A DNA stretch of 64,000 nt from Micromonospora saelicesensis (lineage in GTDB: Bacteria > Actinomycetota > Actinomycetes > Mycobacteriales > Micromonosporaceae), in the NCBI RefSeq assembly GCF_900091575.1, contig NZ_FMCR01000003.1:434001-498000 (forward strand). Direction: 5' to 3'. Shown here one piece after another: positions 43,965 through 55,107 of this stretch. A program made the position numbers and the translations under genes. How positions within the stretch are numbered: position 1 is the first letter of the stretch; each line of letters begins with the position of its first letter. Below the pieces are notes generated by a model. The model made no database searches. It had not been told where the DNA came from and was given only the letters and a program-made list of their open reading frames with translations.

Positions 43965-44929
43965 CGCAGCTGCTGCCTCCGCTCGATCCGGATGTAGACG
44001 AGGCCGGCGATCAGGGCCAGCACGATGAGCAGGTTCCCGATGGCCGCTCCCGGGCCGAACTCGGGCAGCAGGTTGCCGAAGCCGAGCCGGTACGACCAGG
44101 TGGCGAGCGTTGCCGAGGAGCCGGTCGGGCCGCCCTTCGTCATGATCCAGATGATGTCGAAGACCTTCAGCGTGTAGATCAGCCCCAGCAGCAGCGTGAT
44201 CAGGGAGACGGGACGCAGCAAGGGGAAGGTGATCCCCCAGAACCGTTGCCACCCGGTCGCGCCGTCGAGCGCGGACGCCTCGTACATCTCGGTCGGGATC
44301 GCCTGTAGGCCGCTGTAGAGCACCACCAGGTTGAACGGGATGCCGATCCAGACGTTCGCGATGATCACCGAGGTGAGTGACCAGCCCGGCGAGGTGAGCC
44401 AGTTGACCGGGTCGATCCCGACGACGCCGAGCGCCGCGTTGACCAGCCCCGAGTCGCTGTTGAGTAGCCACGACCAGGTCGACGCCGAGACGATCAGTGG
44501 CAGCAGCCACGGTACGAGGATCAGCGCCCGCAGCGTGCGCGACAGCGGGAAGTGCTGGTGGAAGAAGAGGGCCAGGGCCATCCCGATGGTGAACTGGAAG
44601 GCGAGCGAGGCCGCTGTGAAGACCACTGTGTGCGTCAGCGTCGGCCCGAATGCCAGGTCGGTCAGGACCATCTGGTAGTTGTCGAGGCCGGCGAAGGGCG
44701 CCCCGCCCTGCACGAACGAGCGGACGGTGTACTCCCGCAGGCTCAACTCGACGTTGCGGTAGAGCGGGTAGGCATAGAAGGCAGCCAGGTAGATGGTCAC
44801 GGGTGCCAGGAATCCCCACGCCCACCATCGGCTGGGCCGGCGGGCACGGGACGGGGGAGGCCCGGGTGGGGCGGCGCTCGCCGCCCCACCCGGGTCCCGT
44901 ACGGCGGTGGTCTCTGTCGTGGAGGGCAT
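43961..44929 (-). CDS. Sugar ABC transporter permease (MalF type)
   Basis: The protein is 322 aa with six membrane segments and a Pro/Arg-rich cytoplasmic N-terminus. Motifs are WAWGFLAPVTIYLAAFYAYPLY, NYQMVLTDLAFGPTLTHTVV and the EAA loop YEASALDGATGWQRFWGITFP, cited as EASALDGATGWQRFWGITFP. It pairs with the MalG-type permease that follows it with a 4-base overlap. The binding-protein gene ends 18 bases upstream, completing the import operon. Confidence 0.93.
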   Translation of the reverse strand: MPSTTETTAVRDPGGAASAAPPGPPPSRARRPSRWWAWGFLAPVTIYLAAFYAYPLYRNVELSLREYTVRSFVQGGAPFAGLDNYQMVLTDLAFGPTLTHTVVFTAASLAFQFTIGMALALFFHQHFPLSRTLRALILVPWLLPLIVSASTWSWLLNSDSGLVNAALGVVGIDPVNWLTSPGWSLTSVIIANVWIGIPFNLVVLYSGLQAIPTEMYEASALDGATGWQRFWGITFPLLRPVSLITLLLGLIYTLKVFDIIWIMTKGGPTGSSATLATWSYRLGFGNLLPEFGPGAAIGNLLIVLALIAGLVYIRIERRQQLR

Positions 44930-44947
44930 GGTGTCGGTTCGGATCGC

Positions 44948-46186
44948 TTACCTGGTCGCGGCGGCGGTCTGCGCGGCGGCCAGTGCCTCCTGTGGCGACT
45001 TTCCGCCGCTGAGGGCCGACTGCACCGCGGTCCACAGCGCTTCGGAGATCTTCGGGTACTTCGTGCCGAGGTCGTCACCGGTGCGGCCCTTGGCCGCCCG
45101 GACCGCCTCCACCCAGACCTTGAGCTTGGGGTCCGCGGTGGCCTGTCGCTCCTGTACGGCGGCGACGGGCGCGACGTAGGAGAGCGTGGTGTCCGTGGTG
45201 AGGAGGTTGTCGGCGTTGGTCAGGCAGGTGACGAGCTTCTGTGACGTCTCGTACCGGCCGGTCTTCTTCTGCACCGGAATGGAGACGAACTCACCGCCGG
45301 TGGGCGCCGGGGCCGGGCCGCCCGCGCTGGCCGGGATCGCGATCGTGCCGTACGAGAAGCCGAGCTTCTCCGCGTTGGCCAGTTGCCAGGTGCCGTTCTC
45401 GGCGAACGCGTAGTCGCCGGTGGCGAACTCCTGCCAGCTCGTGGTCTGGGTGTTGTTGATGACGGAGTTCGGGGCAAGGCCCTGCTTGAGCCAGTCGGTC
45501 CAGAGCGTCAGCGCGGACACCGCCTGCGGCGAGTCCAGACTGGTCAGTTGGGCACCCGATCCCCAGAACCAGGGCAGGAACTGGAAGCTGCCCTCCTCGG
45601 TGCCGATCGCGGAGAAGGTGACGCCCTTCTTCCCCTTGGCCTTGACCTTGGTCAGTGCCGCGGTCAGTGAGGTCCAGTCCTTGACGGCGGCGGGATCGAC
45701 TCCGGCGGCGGTGAGCAGATCCTTGTTGTAGTAGAGGGCGAGGGTGTTCGCCCCGATCGGCACCCCGTAGGTCTTGCCGTCGCTCTGGCCGGCGCCGAGC
45801 AGGTTCTTCTCCATGGCCGAGACGTCCAGCTTGTTGTCGTCGGTGGTGGTGAGCGCACCGGCTTCGGCCAGAGTTGAGATGACCGGGTTGTCCACGATCA
45901 GCACGTCCGGCGAGTTTCCCTGCTGGGCGGCGAGCAGCGCCTTGTTGGTCAGGTCGGTGGTGTCGTAGCCGGTCCGCTCGACAGTCACCCCCGCGGAGGT
46001 GCCGCACTTCTTGAGCAGCGCGACCCACTCGGAGTCGTCGGCGAACTGCGGATACGGGTCCCAGACGAGGTAGGCGCCACCGTCGGCGGGGCCGTCGGCG
46101 GACGACGAGCAGGCGCTGCCCGTCACTGCGGCGAGAGCTATCACGGCGACGGCGGCCAGGCGCCGCCGACGACTGAGTCCGGTCAT
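44948..46186 (-). CDS. Sugar ABC transporter substrate-binding lipoprotein
   Basis: The ATG at MTGLSRRRRLAAV, behind GTGAGG, gives 412 aa. A lipoprotein signal peptide ends at the lipobox VTGSAC. The family-1/CUT1 binding fold has VWDPYPQFADDSEWVALLKK, PDVLIVDNPVISTLAEAG, YGVPIGANTLALYYNKDLL, WTSLTAALTKVKAKGKKGVT and AFAENGTWQLANAEK. It delivers an oligosaccharide to the two permeases. A promoter with two LacI palindromes lies 80-140 bases upstream. Confidence 0.94.
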   Translation of the reverse strand: MTGLSRRRRLAAVAVIALAAVTGSACSSSADGPADGGAYLVWDPYPQFADDSEWVALLKKCGTSAGVTVERTGYDTTDLTNKALLAAQQGNSPDVLIVDNPVISTLAEAGALTTTDDNKLDVSAMEKNLLGAGQSDGKTYGVPIGANTLALYYNKDLLTAAGVDPAAVKDWTSLTAALTKVKAKGKKGVTFSAIGTEEGSFQFLPWFWGSGAQLTSLDSPQAVSALTLWTDWLKQGLAPNSVINNTQTTSWQEFATGDYAFAENGTWQLANAEKLGFSYGTIAIPASAGGPAPAPTGGEFVSIPVQKKTGRYETSQKLVTCLTNADNLLTTDTTLSYVAPVAAVQERQATADPKLKVWVEAVRAAKGRTGDDLGTKYPKISEALWTAVQSALSGGKSPQEALAAAQTAAATR

Positions 46187-46240
46187 GTGGTGCCTCACTT
46201 CAAATCGATCGTCAGGTGGGGTGTGTCGGTTGATCGTCGC

Positions 46241-46258
46241 GGTTGGACCAGTCCAACC
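46241..46258. promoter_or_regulatory. Palindrome GGTTGGAC-CA-GTCCAACC in the ABC leader
   Basis: Perfect 8-base arms with a 2-base centre lie in the transcribed leader of the binding-protein gene, between the LacI palindromes and the ATG. It could be another operator or an RNA hairpin that affects translation. Confidence 0.5.
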
Positions 46259-46264
46259 ATGAGG

Positions 46265-46289
46265 CGAATCGATTCGACGAATCGGTTCG
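46265..46289 (-). promoter_or_regulatory. Double LacI operator at the ABC operon
   Basis: CGAATCGATTCG (46265-46276) and CGAATCGGTTCG (46278-46289) lie one base apart. They start just downstream of the -10 box of the minus-strand promoter, as the single palindromes do at the two plus-strand hydrolase promoters. Two sites may allow stronger repression. Confidence 0.8.
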
Positions 46290-46293
46290 CCCG

Positions 46294-46323
46294 AAGATAG
46301 GTCTGGCCATACCCGGGGGTCAA
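46294..46323 (-). promoter_or_regulatory. Promoter of the ABC operon
   Basis: On the minus strand TTGACC (46318-46323) and TATCTT (46294-46299) stand 18 bases apart. The double operator begins five bases after the -10 box, covering the probable transcription start. Confidence 0.7.
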
Positions 46324-46386
46324 GGGTCAGTTGGCCGAGCCGGGAGGACCGCTGGGCAACACAGGCGTCACCGCGCCGTCACTTCA

Positions 46387-46416
46387 TTGACATGGTTCAG
46401 TTCCCGGTCCTACGAT
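46387..46416 (+). promoter_or_regulatory. Promoter of the GH39-like gene
   Basis: TTGACA (46387-46392), 18 bases, and TACGAT (46411-46416) make a strong vegetative-type promoter. The decamer CATTGACATG around the -35 box is repeated at the GH54 gene promoter at 48388. Confidence 0.8.
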
Positions 46417-46420
46417 CCGT

Positions 46421-46434
46421 GCGAATCGATTCGC
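46421..46434. promoter_or_regulatory. LacI operator GCGAATCGATTCGC
   Basis: The perfect 14-base palindrome begins five bases after the -10 box of the GH39-like gene promoter. Binding there would block transcription start. It is the same sequence as at 48425-48438. Confidence 0.85.
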
Positions 46435-46484
46435 AAGTGCTGCCCTCCGGAGAGCGTCCCCCGCGCCCCACCAAGGAGCCGCCC

Positions 46485-48320
46485 GTGAAAACCCCGTCCC
46501 GCAGCAGGTCAGGACGAGCCCGCGTGTTCGTGGCCCGACTCGTCGTCGGCCTGCTCGCCGCCGCTGCCGCCGTCACCGTCGTCCCGTCCCCCGCCCAGGC
46601 CGCCGACGAGTCGATCAGCGTCAACTTCGCCACCACCAACGGTGCGCCGACCTACCGCGCCTCCGGCTGGATCTACGGCATGACCGAGAACGCCAGCGGT
46701 CCGGCCGACCACTTCTACCGGGACGTCAAGTTCCAGTACATGCGCGCCGGCGGCGCGCAGCTCCCTGGCAGTGGCTGGGTCGGCGGAACCTACGACCGTC
46801 GCTGGAACTCCACAGTCGCCCAGGCGCGTCGGACCACCGCCCTCGGCGGGAAGTTCATCATCCTGCCGCACGACCTCTGGGGTGCCGACGGCGCCGGAAT
46901 CTCCCGCTTCCCCGGTGACAACGGCAACTGGACCGACTACGACAACTTCCTGACCCGCCTGATCAACGACGTCCGGGCGTCCGGCCTGTCGGTGCAGTGG
47001 GACATCTGGAACGAACCCAACATCACCATCTTCTGGAACCGGCCGATCTCCCAGTACCTCGAACTGTGGCGGCGGACCTACCAGCGCATCCGGACGGAGT
47101 TCCCCAGCCAGCTCATCGTCGGGCCGAGCTGCGCCTGCGTACCGTCGACCAACCACGCCTTCTGGAACCAGTACCTGGACTTCGTCCGCTCGACCAACAC
47201 GGTGCCGGACATCATCAGTTGGCACTCGCTGCCCGGTGACCCGGTCGCGAACGTCGCCGCCGCCAACGCCACCCTCGACCCGCGCGGCATCGCCCACCCG
47301 CGTCCGTACCAGATCAACGAGTACGGCGCCCCCGACGAGCAGAACCCGGCCGACGGCGCCTGGTACATCGCGCGCCTGGAGCGGGCCCGGGCCGACGGCC
47401 TGCGGGCGAACTGGGCCAGCGGCGGCAGCCTGCACAACGACCTCGGCAACCTGTTGATCCGTAACTCGGCCGGTCAGCACCAGCCCAAGGGGGAGTGGTG
47501 GAACTACCGCTACTACGCCTCCCAGGTCGGGGAGATCGTCGCGGTGACCCCCAGCCAGTCGTACGACGCGTACGCCACGAAGGCTGCCGGGGTGGCGAAG
47601 GTGCTGGTCGGCGGTGGTCGTACCACCGGGAACCTGACCGTCAACCTGCAGCGCCTGGACACCACCAGCGGCATCGTGCAGAACAACCAGGTCCGGGTCC
47701 TCACCCAACGCATCCCGCACAACGGTGGCGGTGCCGTGGCGGGGCCGGTCACGGTCTCGAACAGCGTGGTCGGGGTGTCCAACAACAACGCCTCGGTGAC
47801 CCTGCCGTACACCAACCAGAACGACACGTACACCGTCACGCTGCTGCCCCCCTCGGACGGTGGCTTCCAGTCGGTGGCGGTGGCCCAACACTCCCAGCAG
47901 TGCCTGAACAACGCCGGCCTGAGCACCGCCGACGGCAACGTCCAACAGCAGAACTACTGCGACGGCGGTGACCAGCAGCTCTGGAACTTCCGCCCGGTCG
48001 CCGGGGTGGCCAACACCTACACGGTGGTCAACCAGCAGAGCGGCAAGTGCCTCGACGTCAGCGGCGTCTCCACCGCCGACGGCGCGGCCGTGCACCAGTG
48101 GACCTGCCTGAACAGCCTCAACCAGCAGTTCACGCTGCGCAAGGTGACCTACTCGGGCAACGACTCGCACGACTACCAACTCGTCGCCCGGCACAGTGGC
48201 AAGTGCGTCGATGTCAACGCGGTCTCCACGGCGGCCGGCGCGCTGGTGCACCAGTGGACCTGCCGGGCGGTCAACCAGGGCAGCCCGTTGAACCAGACGT
48301 GGCGGCTCCTGGGGCGGTAG
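46485..48320 (+). CDS. GH39-like secreted glycoside hydrolase with ricin module
   Basis: The GTG behind AAGGAGCC gives 611 aa. A signal peptide covers about 1-40 (VVGLLAAAAAVTVVPSPAQA). The clan GH-A barrel has VKFQYMRAGGAQLPGSGWVG, the acid/base E177 in WDIWNEPNITIFW, and nucleophile E279 in YQINEYGAPDE. A beta domain (GEIVAVTPSQSYDAYATKAA onward) follows. A ricin/CBM13 module with three repeats (QHSQQCLNNAGLSTADGN, SGKCLDVSGVSTADGAAVHQ and SGKCVDVNAVSTAAGALVHQ) ends the protein. GH39 includes xylosidases and arabinose-linked galactosidases. The substrate is not readable, but an arabinose- or galactose-rich polymer fits the locus. Confidence 0.85.
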   Translation: MKTPSRSRSGRARVFVARLVVGLLAAAAAVTVVPSPAQAADESISVNFATTNGAPTYRASGWIYGMTENASGPADHFYRDVKFQYMRAGGAQLPGSGWVGGTYDRRWNSTVAQARRTTALGGKFIILPHDLWGADGAGISRFPGDNGNWTDYDNFLTRLINDVRASGLSVQWDIWNEPNITIFWNRPISQYLELWRRTYQRIRTEFPSQLIVGPSCACVPSTNHAFWNQYLDFVRSTNTVPDIISWHSLPGDPVANVAAANATLDPRGIAHPRPYQINEYGAPDEQNPADGAWYIARLERARADGLRANWASGGSLHNDLGNLLIRNSAGQHQPKGEWWNYRYYASQVGEIVAVTPSQSYDAYATKAAGVAKVLVGGGRTTGNLTVNLQRLDTTSGIVQNNQVRVLTQRIPHNGGGAVAGPVTVSNSVVGVSNNNASVTLPYTNQNDTYTVTLLPPSDGGFQSVAVAQHSQQCLNNAGLSTADGNVQQQNYCDGGDQQLWNFRPVAGVANTYTVVNQQSGKCLDVSGVSTADGAAVHQWTCLNSLNQQFTLRKVTYSGNDSHDYQLVARHSGKCVDVNAVSTAAGALVHQWTCRAVNQGSPLNQTWRLLGR

Positions 48321-48389
48321 GCGTCCCGGGGGAGGTGGTGCGCTGGCGGTCCGCCCAACGGCCAGCGCGCCGCCCCGCTACTGCATTCA

Positions 48390-50079
<1,690 letters not shown>

Positions 50080-50100
50080 TCCTGGCACGCCGTACGAGTC

Positions 50101-50135
50101 GTGCGCCGGTCACCACCAGGTGGTGACCGGCGCAC
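50101..50135. terminator. Strong hairpin between convergent genes
   Basis: GTGCGCCGGTCACCACC and GGTGGTGACCGGCGCAC are perfect 17-base complements around one base. It sits between the stop of the GH54 gene and the stop of the CBM2 esterase gene, so it can stop transcription from both sides. Confidence 0.85.
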
Positions 50136-50159
50136 GCGCGGGTGGACGTCGACCCGGTC

Positions 50160-51512
50160 TCAGGCGACGGTGCAGGCCGCGCCGTTGAGGGTGAACGACG
50201 ACGGTCGGGCGTTGTTGCCGGTGTGGGTGGCCTGGAAGCCGAAGCTCACCGAGCCGTTGGCCGGGATGCCGCCGTTGTAGGCGACGTTGCGGGCCGTCAC
50301 CTGCCCCGAGCTGGGCGAGTAGGTGGCGTTCCAGCCCGAGGTGATGGTCTGCCCACCGGGCAGGGTGAAGACCAGGGACCAGCCGTTGACGGCGCTGGTG
50401 CCGGTGTTCGTGACGGTGATGTTCTCGGTCAGCCCGGTGTTCCAGGCGTTGACGTCGACCGTCACCCGACAGGCGCCGGACGCCGGCGGCGGGGTGGTCG
50501 GCGGTGGCGTGGTGGGGGGCGGTGTGGTCGGCGGTGGCGTGGTCGGGGGCGGCGGTGTGGTCGGGGGCGGCGTCGTGGGGTCGGTCAGCCCGAAGAACGC
50601 GATGGCGGACGCGGCCATGCCGCCGGAGGGCAGGCTGTGTCCGGCCCCCTGGATGCTGTAGGCCTCGACCTGGACGGTGCCGCCGCTGTCGGCGTACCGG
50701 CGCCGGTTCCAGTTGGCCTGGGGTGTGTCGGTGGAGGTGGGTGTCTGGCTCAGCCCGAACACGTTGGTCCACTGCTCGATCGCCTCTTGCAACAGCGAGT
50801 ACGGCACGAGCGTGTCGTTGGTGCCGTGCCACAGCTGCACGCGCGGGCGGGGCCCGGAGTAGCCGGGGTACGCCTGGCGGACCGCGTCGCCCCACTGCTG
50901 CGGTGTCCGGTTCATGTTTCCGCCGGTGCACTGGCTGCTGGTGGGCGGGAAGTCCGCCGCGTTGGCGAAGCAGTTGAACGGCACGCCCATGAACGCGGCG
51001 CCGGCCTTGAACAGGTCGGGATGGAGGGCGAGCATGTGGTTGGTCATCATGCCGCCGGACGAGCTGCCGGTGGCGTAGACCCGCTCCGGATCGGCCGCGT
51101 ACTGCTGCTGCACGTACCGGACCATCGAGACGATCGACACCGGGTCGCTGCCGCCGCCACGTCGCTTCGCGGCGTCCGACCAGACGTCGAAGCAGTTGCC
51201 GAACCCGGCCTGCTGGGTGGCGGACGGGTAGATCACGATGTACCCGTAGCGGTCGGCGAGGCTGGCGAATTCGCTCCCGGAGTAGAAGCCGGGGCCGGAC
51301 CCGCCGCAGCCGTGCATCGCCACCACGACCGCCGGGCGAGTCGGGCGGTTGTCCGGCACGTAGACGTGCATGCGCATCCGGCCCGGGTTGTCACCGAAGC
51401 TGGTCACCTCGGTCAGTGACGCCGCGTACGCGGGCCCGACCGTGGGGGCCACCAGGCCGGCCGCCACCAGTGATGCGGCCAGGGCGAGTAGCAGTTTCCT
51501 TCTGATTCTCAA
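50160..51512 (-). CDS. Secreted CE1/PHB-depolymerase-type esterase with CBM2
   Basis: A TTG start behind AAGGAGTCGTCCG gives 450 aa. A signal peptide covers about 1-30 (LLLALAASLVAAGLVAPTVG). The alpha/beta-hydrolase domain has VAMHGCGGSGPGFYSG (oxyanion hole), the nucleophile in YATGSSSGGMMTNHML, the Asp in LWHGTNDTLVPYS, and the His in IQGAGHSLPSGG. A long Thr/Pro linker and a CBM2 (CRVTVDVNAWNTGLTENITV to NGAACTVA) follow. Such enzymes are acetylxylan or feruloyl esterases that remove side groups from xylan, and CBM2 holds them to the wall. Convergent with the GH54 gene. Confidence 0.9.
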   Translation of the reverse strand: MRIRRKLLLALAASLVAAGLVAPTVGPAYAASLTEVTSFGDNPGRMRMHVYVPDNRPTRPAVVVAMHGCGGSGPGFYSGSEFASLADRYGYIVIYPSATQQAGFGNCFDVWSDAAKRRGGGSDPVSIVSMVRYVQQQYAADPERVYATGSSSGGMMTNHMLALHPDLFKAGAAFMGVPFNCFANAADFPPTSSQCTGGNMNRTPQQWGDAVRQAYPGYSGPRPRVQLWHGTNDTLVPYSLLQEAIEQWTNVFGLSQTPTSTDTPQANWNRRRYADSGGTVQVEAYSIQGAGHSLPSGGMAASAIAFFGLTDPTTPPPTTPPPPTTPPPTTPPPTTPPPTTPPPASGACRVTVDVNAWNTGLTENITVTNTGTSAVNGWSLVFTLPGGQTITSGWNATYSPSSGQVTARNVAYNGGIPANGSVSFGFQATHTGNNARPSSFTLNGAACTVA

Positions 51513-51762
51513 CGGACGACTCCTTCGATTGCCTGTGCAGGCTGGATTGGCCGTGCCATCCCGTCGCGGTCTGCCCGACTCCCGCGGTGATCGCACGATG
51601 CCCGCTACCTGTGGCTCGCCCAGCCCGGCTCCGGATGGCGTCGCGTGGCAGTTAGTGTTCCCTCCGGGCCAGGAAGTGTCAATCGAAGGCGCTCGATTTA
51701 TGAGGGAGTGGGAGGGGTCCGTCTACAGTCGTCATGCCGTCCCCGAGGAGCACGGAGCGCCT

Positions 51763-52770
51763 GTGGCAAGCCCTTTCGACATCGACGAGATCTATCCGGA
51801 CGACGGAGACCAGCCACTCCGGCTGCCCCGCCGGCAGGTCGGCAACTCACCCCAGGGTGTCGCGGTGACCCTGATGGCGGACTACACGCTGCGAACCCGG
51901 GTCGCCCTCCCGTCGGCGGCCATCGTCGCGCTGCTCGGGGAGACCGGCGTGACGACGGCCGGAGCGCGGACCGCGATCAGTCGGTTGGCCCGCCGTGGCG
52001 TGTTGGAGGGCAGTCGACTGGGGCGGCGCAGCTCCTACCGGCTCAGCCGCGCGGCCGCCGTCAACCTCTCCGCCGGCGGGCAGTGGATTCTCGCCTCCAC
52101 CACCTCGACGGCGCGGTGGGACGGGTGTTGGACGATCGTCGCCTTCTCGCTGCCGCAGGATCGCAGTACGCAGCGCCGGGCCCTGCGGGCGCAACTCCGG
52201 TGGCTCGGTTACGCGCCGCTGTACGACGGTTTGTGGATCTCGCCGCAGGAGCTGACTCCCGCGGCTCGGGCCGAGCTCGACCGGCTCACCCTCGGCGCGG
52301 TGACGGTGTTTCGCGGGCGGCAGAGCGCGCTCGCCTCGGCCATTCACCGCGCGCCGATCGAGGCCTGGGACATCGAGGCGATCGGTCGGAGCTACGACGC
52401 GTTCCTCCGGCGGTGGACGCCGCTGTTGCCCGGGGTGCGGTCCGGGCAGATCGACGGCGCCGCTGCGGTGCGGGCCCGTACCGAGGTGATGGACACCTTT
52501 CGGCGTTTTCCCGTCCTCGACCCGCAGTTGCCCGTGGAGCTGCTTCCACCGGACTGGCACAGGCACCTGGCGCGGGAGTTGTTCGCGGCCGTCTACGACG
52601 GCCTCGCCGCACCCGCCGAGCGACACGTCCGGGCGGTCGTCGAGCGGTTCGCCGACGCCGCGCAGCCCGGCATCGCGGCCCACACCACCGCCGACCTGGT
52701 CGCCGGAGTACGCGCCGACGTGGACCCGGCGCAGCCGTCTCCGAGTGGCTCGGCCTCCGGGTGCTCGTGA
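51763..52770 (+). CDS. PaaX family transcriptional regulator
   Basis: A GTG (VASPFDIDEIYPDDG) behind GAGGAGCACGGAGCG gives 335 aa. The N-terminal winged helix has SAAIVALLGETGVTTAGART, AISRLARRGVLEGSRLGRRS and SYRLS. The middle has CWTIVAFSLPQDRSTQRRAL and LRWLGYAPLYDGLWISPQEL. The C-terminal PaaX domain has PVLDPQLPVELLPPDW and HRHLARELF. PaaX proteins repress phenylacetate genes and bind phenylacetyl-CoA, but distant relatives regulate other pathways. No paa genes are in the window. It lies upstream of the xylanase gene. Confidence 0.9.
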   Translation: MASPFDIDEIYPDDGDQPLRLPRRQVGNSPQGVAVTLMADYTLRTRVALPSAAIVALLGETGVTTAGARTAISRLARRGVLEGSRLGRRSSYRLSRAAAVNLSAGGQWILASTTSTARWDGCWTIVAFSLPQDRSTQRRALRAQLRWLGYAPLYDGLWISPQELTPAARAELDRLTLGAVTVFRGRQSALASAIHRAPIEAWDIEAIGRSYDAFLRRWTPLLPGVRSGQIDGAAAVRARTEVMDTFRRFPVLDPQLPVELLPPDWHRHLARELFAAVYDGLAAPAERHVRAVVERFADAAQPGIAAHTTADLVAGVRADVDPAQPSPSGSASGCS

Positions 52771-52794
52771 ACGGCCAGGGGCCGCGGCCACGAC

Positions 52795-52808
52795 TGTGAG
52801 CGATAACA
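52795..52808 (+). promoter_or_regulatory. lac-operator-like sequence TGTGAGCGATAACA
   Basis: Its complement TGTTATCGCTCAC occurs at 52966-52978, so the pair makes a wide inverted repeat 157 bases apart. The sequence is close to the E. coli lac operator half (TTGTGAGCG.ATAACAA). It lies just behind the PaaX gene. Confidence 0.5.
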
Positions 52809-52965
52809 GGGTTGCCCTCCGGCGTGGCCCGAGCGGTGCGGTGGTACGACTCGTCCGCTGGTCGCGCCGCGGCTGACCACTGTTGCTCTGGGCGTTTGGT
52901 ACCGGGCGAAACGCGGCGTTCCGGGAGATCGGCGTGAACGGCCCGTTACGTCTTGACGAACGGCA

Positions 52966-52978
52966 TGTTATCGCTCAC
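52966..52978 (+). promoter_or_regulatory. lac-operator-like sequence TGTTATCGCTCAC upstream of xylanase
   Basis: This is the inverse of the 52795-52808 site and lies 8 bases after a TTGACG (52953-52958) that could be a -35 box. It is thus placed to block xylanase transcription. The 5' leader would be about 230 bases. In the 444-base gap I saw no gene. Confidence 0.55.
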
Positions 52979-53124
52979 TCTCGATATAGAGGACGATCGT
53001 TCCCGTGGCTCACCGGGCGAGCCGCACGGGTCGTACCTCCGATCACGACGTCCGCAAGGGCATGCGGCCGTCACCTCGGGACCGGCAGTTGCCGGCGACA
53101 GCCCTCTCGGACCGTACGTGCTGA

Positions 53125-54681
<1,557 letters not shown>

Positions 54682-54766
54682 CGACCGCCGTCATCGACTG
54701 GGGGAGCGGAAAGTTGCCGGCCGTACGGGATCCGGCCGGCGCCCGCCCAGGCGAGGCGTGACCAGT

Positions 54767-54794
54767 GCGGCCCGCCCCATCCGGGGCGGGCCGC
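54767..54794 (+). terminator. Hairpin after the xylanase gene
   Basis: GCGGCCCGCCCC and GGGGCGGGCCGC pair perfectly around ATCC. The hairpin lies 85 bases after the xylanase stop and likely ends its transcript. Confidence 0.75.
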
Positions 54795-54846
54795 CGTGGC
54801 CGCCAGGTCGCGGCTGGCTGCGATCGCGCGAATCGATACCAATCGT

Positions 54847-54875
54847 TTGACGTATGACGTTTCACCCGCTAATTT
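54847..54875 (+). promoter_or_regulatory. Promoter of the ricin-esterase gene
   Basis: TTGACG (54847-54852), 17 bases and TAATTT (54870-54875) fit a vegetative promoter. Inside it, TTGACGTATGACGT shares ACGTCATAC (read backwards) with the GntR-type sites at 40187 and 57407. A degenerate LacI palindrome (GCGAATCGATACCA, 54828-54841) lies just before it. The leader to the ATG is about 225 bases without a visible gene. Confidence 0.55.
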
Positions 54876-55107
54876 TCACCCCGCGGGCCACCCGGCCACC
54901 GGGAGCCAGGACGTTGCGCCGCGGGGTTCGGCGCGGGCCTGCCACGAAGCCCGGATCGTGGCATTCCATCGACGTACGCCGTTGGCCGCGGGTTGCCCGC
55001 ACACAACACCCCAGACGTGCTGACGCCACCACCAGGACGCCGGCACGCACGCCAGGGCACGCGCGGGCGCTCCCGCTCGTGGGTGACCCCGATCGAAGGA
55101 GTGGACC

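Noticed and set aside
46509..48251. 580-codon open frame on the minus strand
   Set aside because: Antisense to the GH39-like gene with its clear catalytic motifs.
48340..48368. Hairpin GCGCTGGC...GCCAGCGC after the GH39-like gene
   Set aside because: Only 8-base arms with a 13-base loop in GC-rich DNA; too weak to call a terminator with confidence.
50500..50590. Repetitive GGTGGCGTGGTCGG-type DNA that could look like a CRISPR or satellite
   Set aside because: It codes for the Thr/Pro linker of the CBM2 esterase; the units are short and lack spacers.
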